Below are positions 56,494-64,000 of a stretch of DNA of 64,000 nt, in pieces (positions within the stretch are counted from its first letter, which is position 1; each line of letters begins with the position of its first letter). Where the stretch lies: the NCBI RefSeq assembly GCF_000708045.1, contig NZ_ANIE01000006.1, forward strand, positions 186,001 to 250,000, read 5' to 3'. The stretch is from Marinobacter nitratireducens (GTDB lineage Bacteria; Pseudomonadota; Gammaproteobacteria; Pseudomonadales; Oleiphilaceae). The notes beneath the pieces were generated by a model. It was not told the DNA's origin. It saw only the letters and a list, made by a program, of their open reading frames with translations, and ran no database searches. The position numbers were made by a program, and so were the translations under genes.

Positions 56494-56748
56494 TCAGTTT
56501 GACGCTGCCGCTTCCTGGGCACGCACCCAGCTCATGAACTCGTCACAGCCGCCAATGTACTGATCACCGACAAGGATCTGCGGAACCGTGTAAACCGGGC
56601 GACCGATCTTGGCAGCAATATCGTCCTTGGTCAGGTTTTCTGCCACCATGTCGATCCACTGATAAGGCATGCCCTTCACCTCACAGAGTTGCTTCGCGCG
56701 AATACAGAACCCACAACTTGACCGGCCATAGATGGTGACCTGCTCCAT
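56494..56748 (-). CDS. Glutaredoxin 3-like protein
   Basis: An 84-aa glutaredoxin: CGFC active site (C12 and C15) in RSSCGFCIRAKQLC, the cis-proline loop TVPQI, and GGCDEF near the C-terminus for glutathione binding. Dithiol disulfide reductase acting with glutathione. Convergent with pfp; it is the next gene after the terminator. Confidence 0.92.
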   Translation of the reverse strand: MEQVTIYGRSSCGFCIRAKQLCEVKGMPYQWIDMVAENLTKDDIAAKIGRPVYTVPQILVGDQYIGGCDEFMSWVRAQEAAASN

Positions 56749-56861
56749 AACGTCCTCCCGCCCACTGGCGTACTATGCTGACAAATTAAGTTTGAAACTG
56801 GTCAACATGATCGCATGCCAGGCCACGATTGGAAATTGAAGCTTCCGATGGTGCTCATAGG

Positions 56862-58988
56862 TCAGGTTTTCAGGCGACCCAACTCGCGGTCCAGAACCTG
56901 AACCTGCCCGTCCAGCGATTCACCGCTCTGGCGAACCCGCTGGGCAAGTTCCCGCAGGTCATTCGCGGCATCGCCTATCTGGGTGAGGTTGCGGTTAATT
57001 TCCTCGCTTACCGAGCTTTGCTCCTCGGCCGCGGTGGCCACCTGGGTCACGTGTTCAACGATGGTTGCAATGCGTTCCACTACGGTTGCCAGGGAGTGGT
57101 CCGCTTCGCGGGTACCATCGACGGCGGTGGTTGCCCGCTCTACCCCACTTCCAATCACATTCACGGCAACCCCGACATCGCCCTTCAGTCGCTCAATCAT
57201 TTCACTGATCTCGTCGGTGGACTCACGGGTCTTCGATGCCAGCGTTCGCACCTCATCCGCGACCACAGCAAATCCCCGCCCCTGTTCTCCAGCCCTGGCA
57301 GCCTCGATCGCGGCATTCAACGCCAGCAGGTTGGTCTGTTCGGCGATTCCCCGGATCACCTCCAGGATGCGGTTGATTTCTTCGCTTCGCTGCTCCACCT
57401 CACCAATGGCGGAGCTGGCCTGCTCCATGTCTCCGGCCAGAGCATCCACTCCTTTGAGGGCGACGGTGAGCGTCTCCTGCGTAAAGCGGATACCGTCACT
57501 AGCCGCACGAGCATTCTCTGCCGCTTCTCCCGCAAAGCCGGCCACTTCCCCGGCCGCCGCGGACATTTCATTCATCGCCGTCACCACGCTGTCAATATCC
57601 TGATGCTGGCGATAGGTCTGGTCGTCAGTTTCCCGTGCAATCAAGCCGACATCACTGGCTTGTTCACGCACCTGCCCATTTACATTCTTCAGGTCATTCA
57701 CCATCTCCCTAAGCCGGGCCAGGAAGGCATTAAACCCACCGGCGAGCTCAATCAGCTCGGCGTGGGTGTCAATCGTCAGCTCACGGGTCAGATCCCCCTC
57801 CGCGCTGGCGAGGTTTCTCATGCGGTCCCGTATTTCGTCCAGAGGGCGTGTCACCGAACGTACCAGCAACACCAGTAGCCCGATCGCCACCAGTACGACG
57901 ACAGCCCCTACGAGCGTTTGTCGGGTCGCGGTAGCCGCCACTTCATCGGCCAGCAAGGTGGTGATTTCATTCACGCTCGCCAGGGCAGCCTCCCGCGGAA
58001 GCTCAATCAGCAATGACCACTGGGCACCCGGCAAGCCGACGTTAACCGGGTATGACACCGCCAGGGTGCCCCCGTCATCAAAACTGCCACTCTCCTTATG
58101 CAGGGCCTGCAATTCCGCCCCCAAATCAGGCTTGGCCTCGCGGAAAGGACGTCCCAGCTTGTCCTGATAATGGCTGGATGCGGCGATGAGGCCTTTTTCA
58201 CTCAACAACGTGACCCGGGATTGCCCGTCGAAAAGCGCCTGGCTGACTCTGGCAATAGTGGCCTGCAGGGTAGACAGGTTGATATCAACACCCACCACCC
58301 CGGCAAACGATTTGTTACTCAAAATCGGCACAACCAGGCTGGTCATCAGCTCGGAGTAGCCTTCCTCAATCTCATACTCGTAGGGCTCCATAAGGCAGGG
58401 TTTGAGCTTGTCCCGCGAACACAGATACCACTCGGCCTCACGAATCCCGAACTCGTTACGTTCATCCAGGTACTTGGTTGAGGGGTCCTCGGTTCGGCTG
58501 AAAATCACCTTGCCGTCCGGATCGCGATAAAAGTAGATTTCCAGCGTACCTTCGTCGCTGCTGTGCGCTTCCACCCCGCCGGTAAAGTAGCGATCCTGGC
58601 CGTCGTAGGCATCCGGCTCGAACTGCGCGTAGATGGAACTCAGGTGGGGATGTTCCTCCAGGATGTTGCCGATGGTCTCCTGAAGATCCCGGCGGCTGAT
58701 CCTGCCCGAACTGCCGGCGCTGATATTCCGGCTAATAACGCTGCGAACCAGCTCCGGGGTCTGGTAGGCTTTCTCGAGGAGGCCTTTGACCAGCTCACCG
58801 TACTTGCCGGCGGTAGCACTGAGCTGATCAATCACAGTGGCCTTCACCGTGCTACGAACTTGAGAAGAGAGCCTCTGTTCCATGGTACCCAGGGACACCT
58901 GGGCGGTAATGACAACGCTAACGCCTAGCAGCAGAAGCAGGGAAATAACGAGGGCATAGAGTTTGAAACGTAGCGACATGCCTTTCAT
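56862..58988 (-). CDS. Methyl-accepting chemotaxis protein with double-Cache sensor
   Basis: A 708-aa chemoreceptor. The N-terminal membrane helix ([20 protein letters not shown]) is followed by a ~330-residue periplasmic sensor of the dCache type (the [13 protein letters not shown] and [18 protein letters not shown] blocks suit dCache). A second membrane helix, a HAMP domain ([20 protein letters not shown]) and the MCP tip [20 protein letters not shown] follow. Start at ATG 58988 (MKGMSLRF); a TTG two codons earlier is possible. Amino or organic acid sensing is likely but unproven. Confidence 0.93.
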   Translation of the reverse strand: MKGMSLRFKLYALVISLLLLLGVSVVITAQVSLGTMEQRLSSQVRSTVKATVIDQLSATAGKYGELVKGLLEKAYQTPELVRSVISRNISAGSSGRISRRDLQETIGNILEEHPHLSSIYAQFEPDAYDGQDRYFTGGVEAHSSDEGTLEIYFYRDPDGKVIFSRTEDPSTKYLDERNEFGIREAEWYLCSRDKLKPCLMEPYEYEIEEGYSELMTSLVVPILSNKSFAGVVGVDINLSTLQATIARVSQALFDGQSRVTLLSEKGLIAASSHYQDKLGRPFREAKPDLGAELQALHKESGSFDDGGTLAVSYPVNVGLPGAQWSLLIELPREAALASVNEITTLLADEVAATATRQTLVGAVVVLVAIGLLVLLVRSVTRPLDEIRDRMRNLASAEGDLTRELTIDTHAELIELAGGFNAFLARLREMVNDLKNVNGQVREQASDVGLIARETDDQTYRQHQDIDSVVTAMNEMSAAAGEVAGFAGEAAENARAASDGIRFTQETLTVALKGVDALAGDMEQASSAIGEVEQRSEEINRILEVIRGIAEQTNLLALNAAIEAARAGEQGRGFAVVADEVRTLASKTRESTDEISEMIERLKGDVGVAVNVIGSGVERATTAVDGTREADHSLATVVERIATIVEHVTQVATAAEEQSSVSEEINRNLTQIGDAANDLRELAQRVRQSGESLDGQVQVLDRELGRLKT

Positions 58989-59045
58989 GAACAACCTGAC
59001 CTTTTCTGAATCTCGTTGTGATAATACTAGAGTACGGAGAAGATT

Positions 59046-59483
59046 TTGGCCTACCTGACGCTGTTTGCGACAGCCTTTGCCGCTGCGACACTGCTGCCAG
59101 CCTATTCAGAGATTATGCTGGGATCCCTGGCGACTCAGGGGCTAAGCCTGTTCTGGCTGTGGTTCTGGGCGACGCTGGGAAATACGCTGGGATCGGTCGT
59201 GAATGGCATCATCGGGCGGCAAGTGGACAGATTCAAGCACAAACGCTGGTTCCCGGTCAGTGACCTGCAACTGCACAAGGCGCGGAACCGTTTCAACAGA
59301 TATGGTCAGTGGTCCCTGTTGCTCGGCTGGCTTCCCCTGGGAGGGGACGCGCTGACGCTCGTAGGCGGCATCATGCGAGTGCCCTGGCTCAACTTCGTGA
59401 TCCTGGTGGCAATCGGCAAAGGCCTACGCTACGCCTTTGTGTTGTGGTTGGTGGTTGAAGCCTCTGGCGCGGTGTCGCCATAA
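59046..59483 (+). CDS. YqaA family membrane protein (VTT/DedA-related)
   Basis: A 145-aa membrane protein of the YqaA/DedA-like family. [33 protein letters not shown] and [19 protein letters not shown] are the conserved VTT-type helices with charged and Gly residues. The start is TTG at 59046 with GGAG about 8 nt upstream; this short intergenic region allows no earlier start. Short DedA-like proteins may take part in lipid scrambling or proton-linked processes; function unknown. Confidence 0.85.
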   Translation: MAYLTLFATAFAAATLLPAYSEIMLGSLATQGLSLFWLWFWATLGNTLGSVVNGIIGRQVDRFKHKRWFPVSDLQLHKARNRFNRYGQWSLLLGWLPLGGDALTLVGGIMRVPWLNFVILVAIGKGLRYAFVLWLVVEASGAVSP

Positions 59484-60868
59484 AGGTACTTCTTCAACAA
59501 CGGCTCACCATTGAACTCGGAGTGCAGAACAGCAATGAAGGTGTAGACACCGATCAGTTTACGGTTCAGGAACACAAACTCCTTGGGCGGCACACGGAAA
59601 TACCGGCTGATCGCGGATCTAGCCGCCTGTCGGGCAACACGTGAGGGCAAATCGCTCTGCTTCCAGCGATATTGTCCGTGGCTATTGACGGCATAATCCG
59701 GCCACTGCCCCTGATCTTTGGCCAGCGGTTCAAGCACCGACATACAAACGCTGCCAAACTTGTCCAGGACCTCCCGGGGCCATTCAAGGCTCATGAACTT
59801 GAGTTGGACACCACCATCCACGACCGCACTCAGGTCCTGCTCGTAGCTGGCACGGATCATCTGTTTGACCGGAGCCAGAAACTCGTCGGAGTAGGCCTGT
59901 ACAGCGCCGAAATCAAGCAGGACGATTCGGTCATAACCGGGATCCTCACCCTCTTCGCCAGCAATTCGAATGCGGTAATTGCCAAAGTTGGGGTCGGTCT
60001 GAATTTCGCCCCAGACGAACAGTTCCCGGAAAAACAACTCCAGGGCCGCCTCGCCGAGCGCACTGCGACGCTCCAGGGGCAAATCCCTGACCGCGGGAGC
60101 ACTGACTGAATGGCCGTGCTCATAGGTAGACGCAATCACATGCGCGGTTGAGTACTCCGTTAAGACCCGGGGCACGATAAACCGTGGGTCATCCGCCAAC
60201 ATGGCACGGAACTTTTCAGTAGTGCGCGCTTCCAACCGGTAATCCACTTCCCGGTGCATCATTTCCCGAACTTCTTCCAGCCAGTCATTGAACTCGGGCC
60301 CGAAGCTCACCAGCCGCGCAATCTTCAACAACTGGGCAACGGCATTCAAGTCACTGTCGACGGCATCAGCAACCCCCGGATATTGCACCTTGAGCACCAA
60401 TTCCAGCCCGTCGCGTTTGCGCACCGCCCGGTGGACCTGACCCAGCGACGCAGCCCCCAGAGGCTCAGGGTCAATGTCCAGCTCCCGGAGACGCTCACTA
60501 CCCAGTTCGTCCTTCAGGACTTTTTCGATGGCGGGCCACTCGAGTGACGTGGTCTGATCTTCAAGGGTATGAAGTGCTTCTGTAACCTCATCCGGCAGGA
60601 AGTGCTCCCCATACAGCGCCATGACCTGGCCGATCTTGACGACACTCCCCTTGAGCTTTCCCAGCTCATCCACCAGAAAACGGGCCTGATTGGACAACAT
60701 CGCGCGATGACGCTGCTCCCGCTTGTCCTTGCTGGAAAACCAGTTCGTTGCCATATGGGAAGCCATGCGACTGCCGGCAAACAATCCGGCACGAGTCAGG
60801 CTGAGCCGGCGTTCAAAGCTGCCAGTCTTGATGCGGGAGACTGTATTACCTGATCGTCTGGAAGACAT
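59429..60868 (-). CDS. ABC1/AarF (UbiB-like) atypical kinase family protein
   Basis: A 479-aa AarF/UbiB-family protein. Family motifs: KxGQ in KGSVVKIGQVMALYGEHFL, the Ala-rich loop PLGAASLGQVHRA replacing the Gly loop, LVLKVQYPGV, TDPNFGNYRI (Asn of the catalytic loop), and LLDFGAVQAYS (DFG). Role in quinone biosynthesis or lipid regulation is known for the family, with ATPase activity. Its C-terminus overlaps the yqaA gene by 55 bp in convergent orientation. The canonical ubiB lies elsewhere with ubiE/ubiJ, so this is likely a paralogue. Confidence 0.88.
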   Translation of the reverse strand: MSSRRSGNTVSRIKTGSFERRLSLTRAGLFAGSRMASHMATNWFSSKDKREQRHRAMLSNQARFLVDELGKLKGSVVKIGQVMALYGEHFLPDEVTEALHTLEDQTTSLEWPAIEKVLKDELGSERLRELDIDPEPLGAASLGQVHRAVRKRDGLELVLKVQYPGVADAVDSDLNAVAQLLKIARLVSFGPEFNDWLEEVREMMHREVDYRLEARTTEKFRAMLADDPRFIVPRVLTEYSTAHVIASTYEHGHSVSAPAVRDLPLERRSALGEAALELFFRELFVWGEIQTDPNFGNYRIRIAGEEGEDPGYDRIVLLDFGAVQAYSDEFLAPVKQMIRASYEQDLSAVVDGGVQLKFMSLEWPREVLDKFGSVCMSVLEPLAKDQGQWPDYAVNSHGQYRWKQSDLPSRVARQAARSAISRYFRVPPKEFVFLNRKLIGVYTFIAVLHSEFNGEPLLKKYLYGDTAPEASTTNHNTKA

Positions 60869-60997
60869 GAAGGTCCTGTCTGCTCATGGGAAATTTACCG
60901 TCACCGGCAAGTCTATTCATTATACGGATACTCTAACGACCTAACCTCACTGTTTCGACCCGGATTCGCCGGCCTCCGGGCCAATGTGCTCTTAGCC

Positions 60998-61010
60998 TGT
61001 AAGCGTTACA
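60998..61010. promoter_or_regulatory. Perfect inverted repeat TGTAA-N3-TTACA upstream of the diguanylate cyclase gene
   Basis: TGTAAGCGTTACA is about 110 bp before the start codon in the 240-bp gap between the AarF and GGDEF genes. Could be an operator of a dimeric regulator. A lone TGTAA near 61040 could be a half site. No other feature seen in this gap. Confidence 0.3.
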
Positions 61011-61116
61011 CGTTCTGTAGCGTCTCATTACGATTCGATACAGTGTAAGAGCTAAAAGCCGTCTAGTATTGATTTCTAACAAGAACAATCACATATAGAC
61101 TTTACAAGAATTGGTC

Positions 61117-62214
61117 ATGCCACAGACGAAGCGAAAGACACCGGACACAAAGCTCTCCCAGTTCCGGGTGAAGGGAGAAATTCCCGTTCCGGTTCTGATT
61201 AACTGGCTCACGGCGTGCGCTGCCCCCTTGCTGGTATTTTTCGCCTGGCGTTCGGACACCATGCAAAATGACCCGATTACGCCCCCTCTGCTGCTGACTT
61301 TTGCCGTTCTGTTGAGCGTCAACGCATTGCTCTATTGGCTCACCAGCAGCAAGTCCCTGCAAAGGCGCGGGTTTATAGCCCTGATAACGGTGCTATTTAC
61401 TTATCTAGCTGTGTACGCCGTTGAGGATGGCTCTGCCATACTCTGGCTATTCGCTTACCCGCCCATTGTCTTCTACATCAGTGAATCCAGGGTCGGAGTG
61501 ACTGCCTGTGCCGGCGGGCTGGCAGGGATTGTCGTTCTGTTTAGCCCCCTGGGCGATCTCATATTTGATGCGCCATACAGTACCAGCTTTAGACTCACCA
61601 TGATTATCGCCCTGGCCTTCGAAATGACCACGTGCTACATCCTCGACCAGAGCCGACGACGCAGTAAACTCGGGCTACTGAAACTGGCAGCGGACTTTGA
61701 ACACGCAGCAAAACACGACGCCCTGACGGGCCTCGCCAATCGCCGCGAAGGCCTGGAACAGCTGGAAGGAGAGTATGACCGGTACCAGCGTAACGGACGG
61801 GCCTTCTCCGTACTGCTGATGGATATCGATCTGTTCAAACAGGTAAACGATACCCACGGTCACCACATTGGCGATCAACTGATCATTCTGGTGGCACGGA
61901 CGCTGAGGGAACAATGCCGGAAGGTGGATACCGTTGCCCGCTGGGGTGGAGAGGAGTATCTGGTATTGCTGCCCGAAACCGGCGAAAACGAAGCCTTCAA
62001 GATGGCAAATCGCATAAGACTGGCGATTGAAGCATCATCGATCCCATTGGATGACCAAACGCTTCAGGCAACAATCAGTGTCGGTGTCGCAACGACCCGG
62101 GAAGGCGAGTCCATCGACCGCCTGCTGCAACGGGCAGATGAAGCTCTCTACGCAGCCAAGAAGGCCGGTAGGAATCAGGTGTGCCATTACGGCGATGCAG
62201 ACAATGCTGCCTGA
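61117..62214 (+). CDS. Membrane-bound diguanylate cyclase (GGDEF domain)
   Basis: A 365-aa protein: an N-terminal block of about six membrane helices (residues ~18-185) and a C-terminal GGDEF domain. The active site is GGEEY (ARWGGEEYLVLLPE), an accepted variant of GGEEF. An I-site RxxD is present exactly five residues before it (RKVD-TVARW-GGEEY), so product inhibition by c-di-GMP is expected. DALTGLANRREGLEQL opens the domain. Start ATG 61117; a TTG at 61111 is an alternative. The membrane sensor type is not recognised. Confidence 0.93.
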   Translation: MPQTKRKTPDTKLSQFRVKGEIPVPVLINWLTACAAPLLVFFAWRSDTMQNDPITPPLLLTFAVLLSVNALLYWLTSSKSLQRRGFIALITVLFTYLAVYAVEDGSAILWLFAYPPIVFYISESRVGVTACAGGLAGIVVLFSPLGDLIFDAPYSTSFRLTMIIALAFEMTTCYILDQSRRRSKLGLLKLAADFEHAAKHDALTGLANRREGLEQLEGEYDRYQRNGRAFSVLLMDIDLFKQVNDTHGHHIGDQLIILVARTLREQCRKVDTVARWGGEEYLVLLPETGENEAFKMANRIRLAIEASSIPLDDQTLQATISVGVATTREGESIDRLLQRADEALYAAKKAGRNQVCHYGDADNAA

Positions 62215-62219
62215 GCCAA

Positions 62220-62858
62220 TTACCAGCCCTGGCGATACTCCACCGCCGAATCACCCAGCTTGGTAACAAGCTGGGCAACCAGTTTTTGTTCGACATCACC
62301 CAGCGTGACGCCGGGCACGTAGTCCGCCACCTGACTCATCGCCATGCCGGCATAACCGCACGGATTGATGCGTCGGAACGGCTCCATGTCCATATCCACG
62401 TTCAACGCCAGGCCGTGGAAGGAGCACCCCCGACGCACCCGTAGCCCGAGAGAGGCTATCTTGCTCTCACCTACGTATACGCCGGGCGCGTCGGCTCGAG
62501 GCGCAGCGTCGATGCGCAATTCTGCAAGCGCTCCCACAATGCCCTGCTCTATGGCATCGACCAACGCTCGCACACCCAGTTTCCGACGGCCAAGATCGAT
62601 CATCAGGTACACCACCAACTGACCAGGGCCGTGATAGGTCACCTGCCCCCCTCGATCCACCTGGATCACTGGGATATCTCCCGGCGCCAGGATATGTTCG
62701 GCCTTACCAGCTTGCCCCTGGGTATATACCCGGGGATGCTCTAAACACCACAATTCGTCGGTGACCGACTTGTCCCGTTCGGCGGTGAACGTTTTCATCG
62801 CCTCCCAGGTTTCGGCATAAGGCTGCTGGCCTAGAGAACGGACGATCAGGTCTGGCAT
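62220..62858 (-). CDS. lipB: Lipoyl(octanoyl) transferase
   Basis: A 212-aa enzyme that moves octanoate from ACP to lipoyl domains. The motifs [20 protein letters not shown] and [17 protein letters not shown], with the catalytic Lys in [16 protein letters not shown] and Cys in INPCGYAGM, are all present. Start ATG at 62858 is 4 bp after the ybeD stop, and the longer frame to 62906 would overlap ybeD. Part of the dacC-ybeD-lipB order typical of gammaproteobacteria; lipA is elsewhere (30425). Confidence 0.96.
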   Translation of the reverse strand: MPDLIVRSLGQQPYAETWEAMKTFTAERDKSVTDELWCLEHPRVYTQGQAGKAEHILAPGDIPVIQVDRGGQVTYHGPGQLVVYLMIDLGRRKLGVRALVDAIEQGIVGALAELRIDAAPRADAPGVYVGESKIASLGLRVRRGCSFHGLALNVDMDMEPFRRINPCGYAGMAMSQVADYVPGVTLGDVEQKLVAQLVTKLGDSAVEYRQGW

Positions 62859-62862
62859 GGTC

Positions 62863-63132
62863 TCAGAGCACCATATGAACGCGACCGCTGGCCTTGAGCT
62901 CTTCAAACAGCGCTTTCAACTGATCCTCACCGGTAGCAACGATCTTGAGCTGAACCGATGAGAAGCGGCCCTTGGAGCTGTCATTGACCGAAATATCCGC
63001 CTCACAGATGCCCGGGGCGTGCTGTTCGACGACCTCTACCACGAATTCCGTAAAATCCGGGGCAGCGTTACCGATAACCTTGATGACATAGTCACAGGGA
63101 AACTCAATTTTTGGTGCTTTCGGCTCACTCAT
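62863..63132 (-). CDS. ybeD: YbeD family protein (DUF493)
   Basis: An 89-aa protein starting [20 protein letters not shown], with the family block [16 protein letters not shown]. Its small ACT-like fold has been proposed to have a regulatory role linked to lipoate metabolism. It lies between dacC and lipB, its usual place. Confidence 0.95.
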   Translation of the reverse strand: MSEPKAPKIEFPCDYVIKVIGNAAPDFTEFVVEVVEQHAPGICEADISVNDSSKGRFSSVQLKIVATGEDQLKALFEELKASGRVHMVL

Positions 63133-63163
63133 ACCGCATTACTCCCGGTGACCAGAGCCACCC

Positions 63164-64000
63164 TTACTGAAACAACTGAACGAAAAAGAGCTTGATGGCA
63201 TCCCAGATGCGTTTGAACAAACCACCCTCCGGGATTTCCGTCAGGGCGAGAACCGGCTGATCGACCAAAACCTCACCATTCAGCGACACCTTGACCCGGC
63301 CAAGCTCGTCTCCGACCTTGATGGGTGCTTTAATCACAGAATCAAGGTCAACACTGGATTCAAGGTCATCCCGTGACCCTCGGGGGATGGTCACGTAAAC
63401 ATCCTCAGGCATACCAACAGACAGCTGATCCGACTGACCACCCCAGACCTTGGCTTCAATCAACTCCTGCCCGGAGCGAAACAGGCGCTCGCTTTCGTAG
63501 TAGCGGAAGCCATAGTTCAACATCTTCTGGACTTCCTGGGCCCGGGCCTCAGAACTGCTGGTCCCCATGACCACACCAATGAAGCGGGTGTCGTTGCGCT
63601 TGGCGGAGGCAACCAGACAGTATCCGGCTTCTTCCGTGTGCCCGGTTTTCAATCCATCCACACTGTCATCCCGCCACAGCAAACTGTTCCGGTTGGGCTG
63701 ACGGATGTTGTTATAAGTGAAATGCTTCTGCGCGTAGATCGAGTAGTTGTCCGGATAATCATTAATGATCGCCCGGGCCAGAAGCGCCAGGTCGTAGGCC
63801 GTCGAAAAGTGTTCAGGCGATGGCAGCCCGGTCGCGTTGACGAAATGGGTTCCCTTCATGCCCAGAATCTGGGCCTGCTGGTTCATGATGTCGACGAAGG
63901 CACCTTCGCTGCCAGCGATAAACTCGGCCAGCGCCACTGAGGCATCGTTTCCGGACTGAATGATGACCCCTTTGAGCAGTGTCTCTACCGGCACGGATGT
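63164..64000 (-). CDS. dacC: D-alanyl-D-alanine carboxypeptidase (PBP5/6 family, partial, N-terminus outside window)
   Basis: The C-terminal ~278 residues of a DD-carboxypeptidase that trims peptidoglycan pentapeptides. SGN (IIQSGNDASVALAE) and KTG (VDGLKTGHTEEAGYC) motifs are present; the SxxK motif and signal peptide lie beyond the right edge. The C-terminal amphipathic anchor LFKRIWDAIKLFFVQLFQ is typical of PBP5-like enzymes. The frame is open to the window edge. The symbol could equally be dacA. Confidence 0.93.
   Translation of the reverse strand, partial: TSVPVETLLKGVIIQSGNDASVALAEFIAGSEGAFVDIMNQQAQILGMKGTHFVNATGLPSPEHFSTAYDLALLARAIINDYPDNYSIYAQKHFTYNNIRQPNRNSLLWRDDSVDGLKTGHTEEAGYCLVASAKRNDTRFIGVVMGTSSSEARAQEVQKMLNYGFRYYESERLFRSGQELIEAKVWGGQSDQLSVGMPEDVYVTIPRGSRDDLESSVDLDSVIKAPIKVGDELGRVKVSLNGEVLVDQPVLALTEIPEGGLFKRIWDAIKLFFVQLFQ

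Overview
The window looks like a stretch of chromosome from a marine gammaproteobacterium, most likely Marinobacter or a close relative. That is inferred from gene content and protein character: moderately high GC, a TAXI-type TRAP transporter, a PPi-dependent phosphofructokinase, and gammaproteobacterial gene orders such as hemA-prfA-prmC-moeB, lolB-ispE-tRNA(Gln)-prs-rplY-pth-ychF and rpsF-rpsR-(DUF2232)-rplI. No database search was possible. Most of the window is ordinary core chromosome. No prophage, insertion-sequence transposase, CRISPR array or rRNA was seen. Three tRNAs are present: Gln(TTG), Met(CAT) and Leu(CAG).

Layout. 1-3012: TRAP-TAXI transporter (permease truncated by the window edge, plus its binding protein). 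3236-7888: YjbQ, a RimK-type glutamate-ligase cluster, an MscS channel and a DUF432-like protein. 8007-9413: photolyase. 9633-13616: hemA-prfA-prmC-moeB, read leftward. 13854-20783: a TPR lipoprotein, lolB, ispE, tRNA-Gln, prs, rplY, pth and ychF. 20981-23742: a five-gene operon with three Roadblock/LC7 proteins, a conservon-like small GTPase and a pseudo-receiver/winged-helix protein. Convergent to it is a gene fusing a kinase-like domain to a metallophosphoesterase. 25530-35242: tRNA-Met, a binding-protein-like secreted protein, two tiny membrane proteins, a serine hydrolase, O-acetylhomoserine sulfhydrylase, lipA, a chemoreceptor and an RND exporter. 35261-35563: two long hairpin repeats. 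35649-49162: a Spy-like protein, rbgA, fabB, anr/fnr, a degenerate RmlD-like protein, alr, dnaB, the rpsF operon, rlmB and rnr. 49419-64000: tRNA-Leu, a large lipoprotein, acyl-CoA dehydrogenase, ubiX, mpl, pfp, a glutaredoxin, a Cache chemoreceptor, YqaA, an AarF/UbiB-family protein, a diguanylate cyclase, lipB, ybeD and dacC (5' end cut off).

Two things stand out. First, there is a family of long hairpin repeats, each sitting between convergent genes (copies at 9427-9622, 35261-35372 and 35452-35563). Each has a conserved core flanked by arms of exactly 29 nt that are complementary to each other within a copy but unrelated between copies. In the two young copies the core is 54 nt and 49/54 identical, in opposite orientations. 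The third copy is longer and decayed, but keeps the same core ends and the 29-nt arm length. Second, the Roadblock/GTPase operon has a perfect Anr/Fnr box (20897-20910) upstream. The anr gene itself is in the window, with another perfect box just before its start codon. Together with the neighbouring kinase-like/phosphatase fusion, this may be an oxygen-responsive small-GTPase signalling module that I cannot match to a described system.

Metabolic links: lipA and lipB (with ybeD) are both present but about 31 kb apart. hemA, prfA and prmC couple tetrapyrrole synthesis to translation termination factors. The rpsF operon and dnaB-alr are adjacent but separated by a strong hairpin.
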